Positions 53,381-63,049 of a DNA stretch of 64,000 bases are shown piece by piece. The stretch comes from Oidiodendron maius Zn. Its lineage: Eukaryota; Ascomycota; Leotiomycetes; Myxotrichaceae. The notes below the pieces were generated by a model. The model saw only the letters and a list, made by a program, of their open reading frames with translations, was not told the origin of the DNA and searched no databases. The position numbers were made by a program, and so were the translations under genes. Each line of letters begins with the position of its first letter. The stretch's first letter is position 1. The stretch covers positions 2,976,001-3,040,000 of the forward strand of contig KN832871.1 of NCBI GenBank assembly GCA_000827325.1, read 5' to 3'.

Positions 53381-54136
53381 CAAGGCTCTACGAAGTCAAT
53401 TTTGCAAGGACAGAATGGATAAATGCCTCAACACCAACAGGGCGCTAGAGTGGCAAAATAAACTTTTTAACTATGAACGGGTCTTGGACGAGGCTGGCGA
53501 CTGCATGCGTGGCGCAAAGACAGCGACCCAAATGGGCCATAGCATAAGGCCAAAAAGGGAGGGATTGCCAGTCAATTATAAATACTGAATATAAATTGGT
53601 TGACGCAGGTGGGCCTCACAGGAGGTCGACGTCAGGTTCCTGAGCCTTATCACCCGCCCCTGCCTAATTGCCCAACAGAGCGGCCAGCCTTATGGCAGGC
53701 AAGGTTTTGACGTATAAATGTACCACGCCCGGAAACTTTGAGGCTTATACTCTCAAACCATAACCGTTGTAGTTGCCACACGACACCGAACGCGACAGCT
53801 TTTAGAAGCACCCACCTTGTAAGGGGAGCACGAGGGAGTATCACGGCGGAAACGGGATTGTCTGTTGTATTTCTGTTCTTGACGAATAATATCAAACACG
53901 GATTGACCTGGGTTATTCCACAAGTTGCGAGTGGAAGCAGAAGCCGAGTAAAGTTTCGAAACCAATCAAGCAACCCCACGCTATGCAAGTCCTTGAAAAC
54001 TCCCGAATTTCTTCTTCTCGTCTCCCTACCACATCTTCCGATTTCCTATTCCCTGTCTTAATATTGAAATGCACGCAGAGGCCATCACCACACCACATAT
54101 CTCCTTAGATGCTGGCAAGAGTTGAGCACGTGTTCT
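53381..54136. other. Convergent gene-free region
   Basis: About 760 bp between convergent stop codons. Some open frames overlap the end of ten1 in another frame but show no domain. Nothing recognised. Confidence 0.4.
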
Positions 54137-54668
54137 TTATCGTCTTGAGCTATCCCCACGCTTGCTGTCTCCAGAATGGCGTCGCGATCCTTCAGATCTG
54201 TCTTCCGAGTGGTGATGATGGTGTCTTGATGAGGAAGATTTGGAGCCTCGGGATACCACGACAGGTTGATGAAGTGGTCTTTTCAGTTTTTTGTCCGACT
54301 CCTTTTTTGAGCGAGCAGCAGCCTGCTTCTCCCACACTTCTTTAGACTTGCGACAAATGTCGTCAATTTGTTCCTGTAAGGTGTCAGTGTAAATGGTGTG
54401 TTAACCGCAGTCTAGTAGCTTGCTTGTTGGAGTGCGTGGCTTACATCCGTCAGGCACTCTCCCGGTGTCGTGATAAGGAACCCATCTTCGCCCTAAGGTA
54501 TGATTATTAGTGCAATAATCAACAGCGATGCAGGTACTGAGTTAGTACCTCTCGCGTATATGGCCTGACTGTGGATTCTGGTCCTAGGTAATATTGAATC
54601 TCTTGTGTGATGACCTTTTTGTTGATGTCAAAATTAGGGATCCAGTAGCGATTTTTCTCGGACGACAT
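54137..54668 (-). CDS. Small conserved fungal protein with basic Ser/His-rich tail, unknown function
   Basis: The model has three exons (54668-54549, 54492-54445, 54373-54137) and 134 aa. The N-terminal half is compact: MSSEKNRYWIPNFDINKKV, ITQEIQYYLGPESTVRPYTR, EGEDGFLITTPGECLTD and EQIDDICRKSKEVWEKQ. The pattern YWIP.FDI.K.VI..EIQ.YLGP...VRPYT..GEDGFLITTPG is sharp enough to be a conserved domain and is familiar from fungal hypothetical proteins. The tail is basic with a run of five His (SSSRHHHHHSED) and Ser/Arg pairs, likely disordered. All junctions keep frame. Function is unknown. Confidence 0.78.
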
Positions 54669-57348
54669 TTGTTCAACGTATGGGTGGTATCGAAAACCAC
54701 TAGAGACATATGATCAGGACAAGGAGAATAAGTAACTTTGATACTTCAGACTTGAGGCTCCGCTAAACATATAGTGTCTAGAGGAAACTGTCGTGTGGCT
54801 TATATATCTCTTCGTCAAGTCATGACGGAGTGGCGCTCGACTTTATCCCATAGAGCCCGAGTTGATTAGCGAAACAAGAGCTCCCATAACTTGAACGGCC
54901 GATAAATTACACTACCCTTCTTCTGCTTGCAGGAACGCATGCAGTTCTCATCTTGTGGCATCCCGGGAGGGGTCCAGGAGGTCGCCTCAACGGGGCGAGC
55001 GAACGAAGCGACATGTCATTGGGCCCCATCCTTGCTGCTTGGTTTTGCCATGCAGGACAAATTTACCACCACAAATGCGGTGAAATGATATTTATACCAT
55101 TCGATTTATAAACCAAACTACCATCGCAAAAATAAGGTTCGTTTGACAAGTTGCCAGAGGGCATCCCAAGATCGCGCCATGAGCCAATCTGCAGGTACTC
55201 CGGAGATTAAGAGCGTCTAAGCAACCTTTAAGACCTACTTCTACAAGACCGTGTACGGATCTGCCCCGAAGATCTGAATCATTTGCGGTTAGTTATAGAG
55301 ACAGCCCTATTTTACTTTCAACCGCCAGGGCTTCGGAGATTGCCAAACTCGTGAGGGAACTGGGTTACGGGCGCGTGGGCTCTGGGATGACTTCGCCACT
55401 TCGACCCCTCCTGATCGCCATAGTTAAGGAACCAAATCTCTCCATCCATGTTCCTAGCCATTTCACCTCTGCTTCGTAAACGGACTCGACTCTAAGAACC
55501 CCTAGCAATGTTCAGGTGTGCATCACCATTCATAATGTCCGCCCTGTTATATAACCCAGAAAGCAGCTCTTTACTTTAACTTCATTCGTCACGTCTTGAC
55601 TTTTAATCCAAGCCCGTTACGTCTTCTATCCTTTAGCCTTCATTCCTAAATGATTATCGGAACGGTCTGATACCGTAGGATGAAACATTGTTCCTATTTT
55701 CCATGAGAGAAGTGAAGGAGAATCTACAAGTGCTAATCCACATGTTCCTCTGATTGTATTGTCTGTGATAATCTAGTTATCCCTTGCATTCAGATATAGT
55801 AGGTTATCTACTGGCTTTATACTATGGGTGTTCGAGTTGGTATGAGAGCCGCTACACTCATTTTACGGACTTTTGCTCTAAACCAAAGCCATCTTGTCAC
55901 AAGACAAGATGGCACCCTCCGAAGGACCGAGACGGATATTATTCTCCTTCTGTTAAGTCAACATCTTCAATTTCTAGAGGGTTCGCCTTACTCCGACAAC
56001 AACATAGGACAACCTAATTTCCCTCTCGGATTCTTTCATTGCCTCACCCACCTAGGCATTTGTAATATCCCTGGAACCTTTTCAGCTGGGAAATAGCCGC
56101 TGAGACTTTCATCCCAGGCCAGAGAATCACACCCTCTCTTTTGGAGCCGCCTCCTTTTGATCCAACATGGAGAGATCTTCCCCTCGGCCGGGCGTCTCAA
56201 CCAACCAACGGCCAACGTCGAGGCCCTCAAATTTGTGACACTGGCCTCACAGAGCGGGGTCCGCTGTTTCACTCGCTGGGGCCCATCCATACCAACATTG
56301 CTATCATTCCTACCCATCGATCGCAGTCTTGAGCTCCCCGCTCTCCTTTTCTGCAAGCAGGTGACTGACACACAAGGTCGCCTCACAACTGGAGAAACTA
56401 ACTCAACCAATCGTTGCCAGGAAGAGGGCCTGTCTCAACGGCCAGATGAAAGCGCCTCGGGCGCTGCTGATCACAGAACTTGAGACGGCGACTTTGAGAT
56501 GCAATGGCCTTGAAAGGGCGAACGAAAGCCGAAACTTGCATAACAAACGCCCGACAATATACGGCAGCTCTTTTACAATGGAAGGTGAATCTTAAGAGGA
56601 ATTGGAGCTTATCTCCGGTACGCTCACGGTGTAACGACTCGCGTCAGCTCCGCCCTAGCAATTTGCTGCGAAGCAACTCGACTTCGGCGTGAGATGGACA
56701 ACCCAGAGCCATTAGCAGGTATATTTTCTGTATCTATGCTTGATCTTCAATTATAATGAATGCTAAGATGGTTGATCATCTAGATGGCATGATACCCGCG
56801 CTGCCTTTCTACTAGATGTCCATGGCAGCAAGTTGAAGTTGGGCGGCATATGCAACCCCTTCCACTCTGAATGAATGGGCGGTTGAATTATTAATTGAAC
56901 AAGGTACTCATAGACCACTTGATCGAATAGTTAAAGACGGCCTGCCCTTATTATTCAAGCATACTCAACAGACGAACGAAGCCAAGATGCCTCACTACAT
57001 CATGGAATGAGGTTTCCTTCCAGACCGAAGACAATAAGCACACCAGACGACGATAAGATAAAACGAAAATAACCTTTGGGATTCGTTTCCCCTAATTCCG
57101 TATTCAATGCATACATAAAATACGGGTTCTACACTATATCTATCGGACATCGCATCAGCAGCAACCGCATGTACGATTGGATATATAACGAACGCCTTCC
57201 AAGCCGACGCAGAGAAAAAGACCTTGCGCCAGGGTACAACATGCATCATGCCGTCCTGCCATTTTGTTATATGCACCATTGTCCAAAAAGCTCGAACTCA
57301 AACTCCATACTCCCTGTCATTTTTGCGTCCATCGTTATCCACTCTCCC
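54669..57348. other. 2.7-kb gene-free region
   Basis: The longest stretch without a convincing gene. Around 55180-55480 an ATG-led sequence (MSQSAGTPEIKS, then TFKTYFYKTVYGSAPK) looks like the decayed remains of a coding sequence, but I do not recognise the parent gene. The rest shows only short open frames of mixed composition. It may contain the 3' flank of FHL1 (57000-57348). Confidence 0.45.
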
Positions 57349-60300
57349 TCAAGTCTTGACCTGCGGCGGTCCAGACGTCGATAGCCTCTTCAAATCTCGT
57401 ATATCATCTCCATCCTCGTGTGGCCTCTTCTGTCCTGCGACCTGGCCGGCTTCAGTTATTGCTACGGTGGGTGTGCTGGCTCCATTGACGGTACTTGGCG
57501 GGGGTGCGGGCGAGGCCGAAGACGGCACGCTAATTCGGGCTGGTGCATTAGCCGGGCTCCCCGAAGTGTTCCTTTTAATACCTGGAGTCATCATTGGTGG
57601 TCGCGAGACCGATGTGGTATTCGGACGATTTTGGCTTTGTCCTGTAAAGGACGGCCTCATAACAGTTGGCCCAGGCTTGTCCGGCCCAGCTGCTTTCGCG
57701 TTGCCTTGTGGCTCGCTCTGATTTGCTTGGGAGGCCTGGGCGGGTCTCTGTTCGCTCGGCTGCAAATCTGATGGACCAGATTGAGGCGGATTTGGCTTGA
57801 CATTCGAATCGGGTATTTGGCTAAGGCTATTTCTGAGGATGCTAATGAGCATGTCCTCGTGTGTGTTTCCTGGAACAGTGCTCTCTGTTGTGATCCCCAA
57901 CGTGCGATTCACCGCGGAATTTACTATCGCCTCCGCATTGCTTGTCTTCTCCTTCAGCGTCTTTATCACAGTGGCCTTGAAAGTCTCTAGAAACTTAAGA
58001 ACCTTCTCATTCGGAGGCGGCGGCCCAGATGGGGGATTCTGCGGAGTCTGTTGACTTGGAACTGGCTGTGGGGGTTGCTGCTGACGGTACTGTTGCTGAG
58101 GAGTTGCTGCGGAGTTAGGAGCCTGGGCTGGGGGTCGAGATTCAGCTGTCGGCCTCTGTTCACTAGGCTGAAGCTGGGATGTTGGCGGATTCGGTTTTGG
58201 CGCGTATGGAGAACTGTATGTACCAGTGCTTGGGCCAGCCAATTGAGGAGGAACAGAGGGAGAGTAGCCAGGGGGTGGCAATACTGTGGAGAGTGGAACT
58301 GACCCTGGAGGAGCAGGTGGTCCTTGCATCTGATGTGGCGCCGCTATATACGGCTGCGGCTGCCCTGGGTGCATGTTTGGCGGCATTGGTTGGTTTATTG
58401 GATAGCCAGGAGGTGGTCCCATTAGGCCTGGGCCATACGGAGGGCCTTGCATCATGTGTGGAGGATGACCGGCCTGAAGTATCTGCTGATGATGCATATG
58501 ACCTGTGGTGAGCTGCGGTGGGGGAGACGCCTTTTTCTTCTTCTCCTTCTCAATTGTACTGCCGTCCACAATAGCCCACATCCAACCTTTACCATCTCTC
58601 TCAACCTTTCTGAATGCATGGTGTTGCGATAAGTTGTGTCGAACGCTACTCTGCCATCCGTTTGTGGTGGTCTTGAGGACGAAGAAGGGGTATTTGCGCA
58701 TGATTGCCCGATATATCTGGGGCAGGGACATCTGACCCGTAGGAGAATTGGAAAGAGCATCAAAAATGAGCGAGACATAATTAGCCTGCGGCTTCGCGAG
58801 CTGCTCAGGAGTGAGATCTGCCTCATTGAAAGTGGGCGATGGCGAACGCGGCGGCTTCGGAGGTTTCTCTTTCTTCTCTTTCTTTTCTTTGACAGGTTGA
58901 TCATCCCCAGAACCTTCTTGCTTGACGTTTGGATCCTTGGGTTCCTTGGGCTTCCGTTTGGTATATTTTCTCTTTTCTCTTTGGACTTCAGGCGTAGGTT
59001 GCTTGGGATGCTTTCGAGGCCGTCCAACCTTGTTCTTTGTCGGGGCAGGCCCGGCGCCTTGGGAGACAGACTTCTGGGCTTTCTGCAGCGCCTGAGCTTG
59101 CGCCTGAGCTTCTTTCTTAACCAGTTGCTGCTCCCGCTTAGACATTATGCCATTCTTTGGAGGCCGACCCGGGCCACGTTTCTTTTCAGGTCGAACAACG
59201 GAATTGAGTAAACTTGCGGCCATCTTTCGTTCTTCTCGTTCTTCCATATCATCCAGGTCCGACAAGTCTCCATTTTCATGCCGTTCGCCTTCTTCCTCTT
59301 CATTGGAATCTTCGTCGCGATCATCTTGAACCTCACCAACTTCCTCCTCAAATTCGTCCTCACTTGTCTCTTCTACTACCACCCCATCCCGTGGCGTGTC
59401 CTCAAAGTCAAAACTCATTTCCTTTCCTCCTTCTGAGTAGCGATCCGCGTATCCATTCTCTTCGTAGTCTGGCTTTTGCTCGGCGCCTGTCTCACCAATT
59501 GCAACGTCTGGTAGTACGAATCTTACAACGACACCGCCAATTTGCAATCTGCTTCCACTCTTGAGTTGGATAACATCATTGTGATAACGAAATTCATCAT
59601 CCACAAAAGCCCCATTTCGCCCAATGATGTGTGCCTCGAATAGGTGCTTGTCAGAGTTATATGCAATCTTGACATGCTTCCGCGAGATGGCCTTGTAGCC
59701 ACTAGCTGGGGTGATTGCGGGAGGGTGTATGCCGACCAGAGGGCAGTCATGTGGAGATGGACGTAGGGAAGCCGGGTCAACGGGTACAGCACCAGCCGTC
59801 TCAGGCGCGGAGCGCCTTACTTGGGACTGCGCCTGGTACGTGATAAGCCCATTTTGCTGGATTGAATTCCTTCTCGATTGGTCATGCGATGACGAGCCTG
59901 TAGACTTAGATTTCTTGCTGGCTTTTCGACTTCGCCGCTTTCTCCGGGTCTCCGGATCCGAATCATCTCCTTCTCTCAAGATACCACCACTTTCGCTGAC
60001 GACGGACTTCGTGTATTTGCTCTCTGTTCGCTTAGCCTGCACCGGTGTGAAGGGAGCCGCGCCAGAGACTTCATCCTCAATTTTTTGCTTCTCCTCTTCT
60101 TGGTCCCGTCGCATAGCTGCTCGGGCAGCAGTCAAATCGCGTCCCAAGATGACCTGATGGGTGTTCATATAGAACTCACCATCCTCAAACTCAAGCTTTG
60201 CATATGCTGAAATGCGTGTCTCGTCGAGATCGTGGGGATATGGAGCCTGGTCGAGGAATGGATTTTGGTTGGCCGAGGCGTTCATTGCCATCTGAAGAGC

Positions 60301-60741
60301 CAGCAAGCCTTCAGCGCCTCGGGTTGGGTCAGGAGGATACGGGAGTCCGTCGATCGTGTCGTAGATGCTTATAGGCTGTTGGGGCATTGCAGGATTGAAG
60401 ACATCCAGGGGGAGTCTTGCCAATCCGTTCAATGGGTCTGCCGAGAAGGCGTTTTGGGCGTCGTGAAGAGGTTCTGCGCCACTAGGTATAGCAGCCTCTG
60501 TTGTTCTATTTGGGTTCTCTGAAGGGGCCTCATGCATCTGGACATCCTGCGCCTCCTCCTTGGCCTGCTTTATATCTTCCGGGGGCATTGTGTTTGAGGG
60601 TTCCTCCTTTGGCGGTTCTGCGGCCTCCTGCTCGGGTTGCAGGTCGGCGGTGAGCTCGAGCTGATTAGGCGTGTTATCGTCCATCGCAACTGTCGCAGCG
60701 GCCGTGTCGCCGTCTGCAGGAGAGGCGTGCGGTGAAGTCAT
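57349..60741 (-). CDS. fhl1: Forkhead transcription factor with FHA domain, Fhl1 type
   Basis: This is a single exon of 1130 aa from ATG 60741. The open frame continues upstream past a TTG at 60846 to about 60950 without another ATG. The forkhead domain is at about 650-728: NYVSLIFDALSNSPTGQMSL, YRAIMRKYPFF, NGWQSSVRHNLSQHHAFRKV. An FHA domain starts near residue 185 (ISAYAKLEFEDGEFYMNTHQ, VILGRD) and resumes near 350 (KAISRKHVKIAYN, IIGRNGAFVDDEF, VIQLKSGSRLQIGGV). About 150 residues of low-complexity, Lys/Arg-rich sequence lie between the halves. AT-hook-like GRP patches (RGPGRPPKNG, KVGRPRKHPKQP) precede the forkhead. The C-terminus is Pro/Gln-rich. In yeast Fhl1 with Ifh1 controls ribosomal protein genes. 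Confidence 0.92.
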   Translation of the reverse strand: MTSPHASPADGDTAAATVAMDDNTPNQLELTADLQPEQEAAEPPKEEPSNTMPPEDIKQAKEEAQDVQMHEAPSENPNRTTEAAIPSGAEPLHDAQNAFSADPLNGLARLPLDVFNPAMPQQPISIYDTIDGLPYPPDPTRGAEGLLALQMAMNASANQNPFLDQAPYPHDLDETRISAYAKLEFEDGEFYMNTHQVILGRDLTAARAAMRRDQEEEKQKIEDEVSGAAPFTPVQAKRTESKYTKSVVSESGGILREGDDSDPETRRKRRSRKASKKSKSTGSSSHDQSRRNSIQQNGLITYQAQSQVRRSAPETAGAVPVDPASLRPSPHDCPLVGIHPPAITPASGYKAISRKHVKIAYNSDKHLFEAHIIGRNGAFVDDEFRYHNDVIQLKSGSRLQIGGVVVRFVLPDVAIGETGAEQKPDYEENGYADRYSEGGKEMSFDFEDTPRDGVVVEETSEDEFEEEVGEVQDDRDEDSNEEEEGERHENGDLSDLDDMEEREERKMAASLLNSVVRPEKKRGPGRPPKNGIMSKREQQLVKKEAQAQAQALQKAQKSVSQGAGPAPTKNKVGRPRKHPKQPTPEVQREKRKYTKRKPKEPKDPNVKQEGSGDDQPVKEKKEKKEKPPKPPRSPSPTFNEADLTPEQLAKPQANYVSLIFDALSNSPTGQMSLPQIYRAIMRKYPFFVLKTTTNGWQSSVRHNLSQHHAFRKVERDGKGWMWAIVDGSTIEKEKKKKASPPPQLTTGHMHHQQILQAGHPPHMMQGPPYGPGLMGPPPGYPINQPMPPNMHPGQPQPYIAAPHQMQGPPAPPGSVPLSTVLPPPGYSPSVPPQLAGPSTGTYSSPYAPKPNPPTSQLQPSEQRPTAESRPPAQAPNSAATPQQQYRQQQPPQPVPSQQTPQNPPSGPPPPNEKVLKFLETFKATVIKTLKEKTSNAEAIVNSAVNRTLGITTESTVPGNTHEDMLISILRNSLSQIPDSNVKPNPPQSGPSDLQPSEQRPAQASQANQSEPQGNAKAAGPDKPGPTVMRPSFTGQSQNRPNTTSVSRPPMMTPGIKRNTSGSPANAPARISVPSSASPAPPPSTVNGASTPTVAITEAGQVAGQKRPHEDGDDIRDLKRLSTSGPPQVKT

Positions 60742-61530
60742 CGCTGTCGCTTTTGGAAGAGTGACAGCTCCTTCACCGGGCTTCGGGGTCCTTGTGGGAG
60801 AGGATCGAGAAGGAGGGCTGCGAACTCTTTTCGCACGAGTCGTCAAAGATTCGGGCGGCGGGATGATGGCGGCGATGCGACAATCAATCTCGTCGGGCTC
60901 TCGAGACTTTTCTGGTCCGGGCGCTATGGAGTCACGTGAGGGCCACTATTTCCATCCGACCCCGCCAAAAACCTAGAACGCTTGGTGCCGCTGAGTGCCG
61001 CGGACGGACTACAGCACGCCGGAGCTGCTAAGGCTCGAGTCGATGAGTTGATGCGTCGATGAAGAGGTAGTCTACGTGAGAGGGATGAAATGTTCCAGGA
61101 GCATCCCCCTCTAGTGAGGAGGTCTGGTTGGCTACGAGCGCATCAGTCCATGAGAGAGACTCGACATCGTAATCGAAAGGCGCAGGGCAGTTCCTCTGGC
61201 TACAAGTGCTCCCCTCCAGAGATGCTATACTGCATACTACGCGTACAAAGATTGACCCCTCTGTAGCGGGCCAAGTAATGTGGCCCCCGATGATCAGCTC
61301 TTGTTTTTTTTTCGTTTGCTGTCTCGCTGCTCCAAGACGATTCCTTACGTCACTCTAACAGGACGGCCTACTTTAGTACCACAACTGACTTTGTCTTGCA
61401 CTTTCTCTTGTATCGACTTCCCTCAGCCTTCAATTTCTCTTTCCGCCCCCATTAATGAGACTTTCTTCCTCCGTCGTGGCCCCATTTTCTCCTCTCCTTC
61501 GAAACATTTTCAAACTTTGAGACACGCACG
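60742..61530. promoter_or_regulatory. Divergent promoter of fhl1 and the BRI3-like gene
   Basis: About 790 bp. A TCACGTGA palindrome with CACGTG at 60933-60938 lies 190 bp from the fhl1 ATG. A pyrimidine-rich leader (61280-61520) precedes the small gene at 61531. Confidence 0.5.
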
Positions 61531-61884
61531 ATGGCGGCTTGTGGACTCCCATTCCCAATTCCGTGGGTCTGCTTCCAATGTGGTACAGACCAGAATCCGT
61601 GCCATTGCAAAGTTGTGGGGCCTACCGCTGGCTTTGGCCTTACTGTTCTCCTCGCCGTATGCCTATGAATAACCTCTCGGATTGCACATTATAAGCTAAC
61701 TTTGATGTCTTAGATTGTCTGCTGGCCCGCCTCGCTCTTCTGTGGGTGCTGCGCGACAGAGAGGGGCAAGAAGTGAGTCGGCAGCTTACTATTCTATACT
61801 TGGGGTAGCCGTTAACACCTGTCTAGGATGCTGGGTGCGCCGGTGGAGTTAGGAGCAGAAGTAAGCGAGGCAATACCTTTCTAA
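61531..61884 (+). CDS. Tiny Cys-rich membrane protein, BRI3-like
   Basis: The model has three exons (61531-61656, 61714-61772, 61827-61884) and 80 aa; each exon is too short to stand out as an open frame. The first gives MAACGLPFPIPWVCFQCGTD, QNPCHCKVVGPTAGFGLTVL; the second IVCWPASLFCGCCATERGKK; the third MLGAPVELGAEVSEAIPF. A Cys-rich N-terminal patch (CFQCG, CHC) precedes one or two hydrophobic segments ending CGCC and a basic stop. This layout recalls the brain protein I3 (BRI3) family of endolysosomal membrane proteins. An alternative last intron (GTAAGC at 61861, CTAAC branch, GTAGCAG acceptor) would replace the final nine residues with a basic tail. Intron signals (GCTAAC near 61695) are strong. 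Confidence 0.68.
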
Positions 61885-62858
61885 CGCCGAGGGGTAGCAG
61901 GTCCAGAAGGGAGAGGGAAGGCGAAGGCGCGAAAACCGAGGAAGTCTCGACATTACACTGTATTGCGTATGGGGAATAAAGAGATGGATATTTTAAAGTG
62001 CGCCAAGATATCTATCAAGGGAATAATACATATACGAATGGCACTACATATTACCTCGAATGGACACTCACGGAGCTGCTTCGCTTGTTCGTTGAAAGGG
62101 TTCATGTGATTATCGCGAAATCTTCTTCGCAGTACATAACTAATAGACACACGCAAACCTAAGTCTAACTTCTTATTCTCAGCCATGTGAAGTGATTCAT
62201 AGCACTGCGTAAGAAGTCAATGAGTTGATATATAAATTTGTATGTGCACAATGGAGCATATACCTCTCCTCATCTGACACCAAGGTACTGGAAAAGAGAC
62301 TGCACAATTATAGAGCATCAATCTGGAAAGCAAATCTGATGTAGATCCATCTTAGAGCTGATCTAGCCCACCTTTCATAATAGGAGAGCTAGGTGAGACA
62401 AGGTGGAGGATCACGTATATTACCCTTAGGTATGACTTGCGCTGCACGTGACAGGGCCTTACATATCCACCTAGACAGTCATTCCCACCAGGTAGATACA
62501 GGCGCCTAGCTGGGAGTCACTAAATGATTACTATTTGATCATGTATAGATGTAAAAAGAAGTGCCTCTGCTCTACTACGATGTCTGGAAGATCTGATCAC
62601 ATATATATGGTTGGTTCATAGGAGTCTCGCTTAAAAAGGGGGAAGACAGAGGTGGTCAACATCCAAAACGGGGGCACCCGGAAAAGATGGCCCTCCCCCG
62701 TCAAAGCTACAGGTGAATGAGATAGCAAGTAACAAGAGTAAACAGAAGCAAACACGTCTACACCTCGCGTTCTGTAGCCCTCCACCCAACCTTTAACACC
62801 TTCAATACTTTCTCAACTCTCGCGCTTCTATCTTCTGTCTCTCAATCTTTTGCTCTTC

Positions 62859-62900
62859 ATGACTGCACATTATCGAGGGATACTAGTCGACAAGATTTAA
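62859..62900 (+). promoter_or_regulatory. uORF (13 codons plus stop) in leader of right-edge gene
   Basis: ATG ACT GCA ... ATT TAA follows directly on a pyrimidine-rich stretch, 150 bp before the main ATG at 63050. Its position within a probable leader suggests translational control if the region is transcribed. Confidence 0.4.
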
Positions 62901-62958
62901 TAAAGCTACCGCTCAGAGCTTTACCATCCTCGAGTACAGCTGCAAACCAATCACATAG

Positions 62959-62976
62959 ATGATTATTCTTTCATAG
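62959..62976 (+). promoter_or_regulatory. Second short uORF in leader of right-edge gene
   Basis: ATG ATT ATT CTT TCA TAG lies 74 bp before the main ATG at 63050. Together with the upstream uORF it could lower or condition translation of the main frame. Confidence 0.35.
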
Positions 62977-63049
62977 CTAGTCATTCTGCAGTCTTCCTTC
63001 AATCTTTCCTATCTGCAATATCGGGTCTCTCAAGGACCATCACTATCTT

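Larger units (their letters stand above)
61885..63049. promoter_or_regulatory. Gene-free region with pyrimidine-rich leader and uORFs
   Basis: About 1.16 kb between the BRI3-like gene and the right-edge gene. The last 280 bp look like a transcribed leader: pyrimidine-rich at 62785-62860, followed by two short uORFs (separate entries). No other gene is seen. Confidence 0.5.

Noticed and set aside
53295-53588. Plus-strand frame overlapping the end of the Ten1-like gene
   Set aside because: It uses another frame over the same bases and shows no domain.
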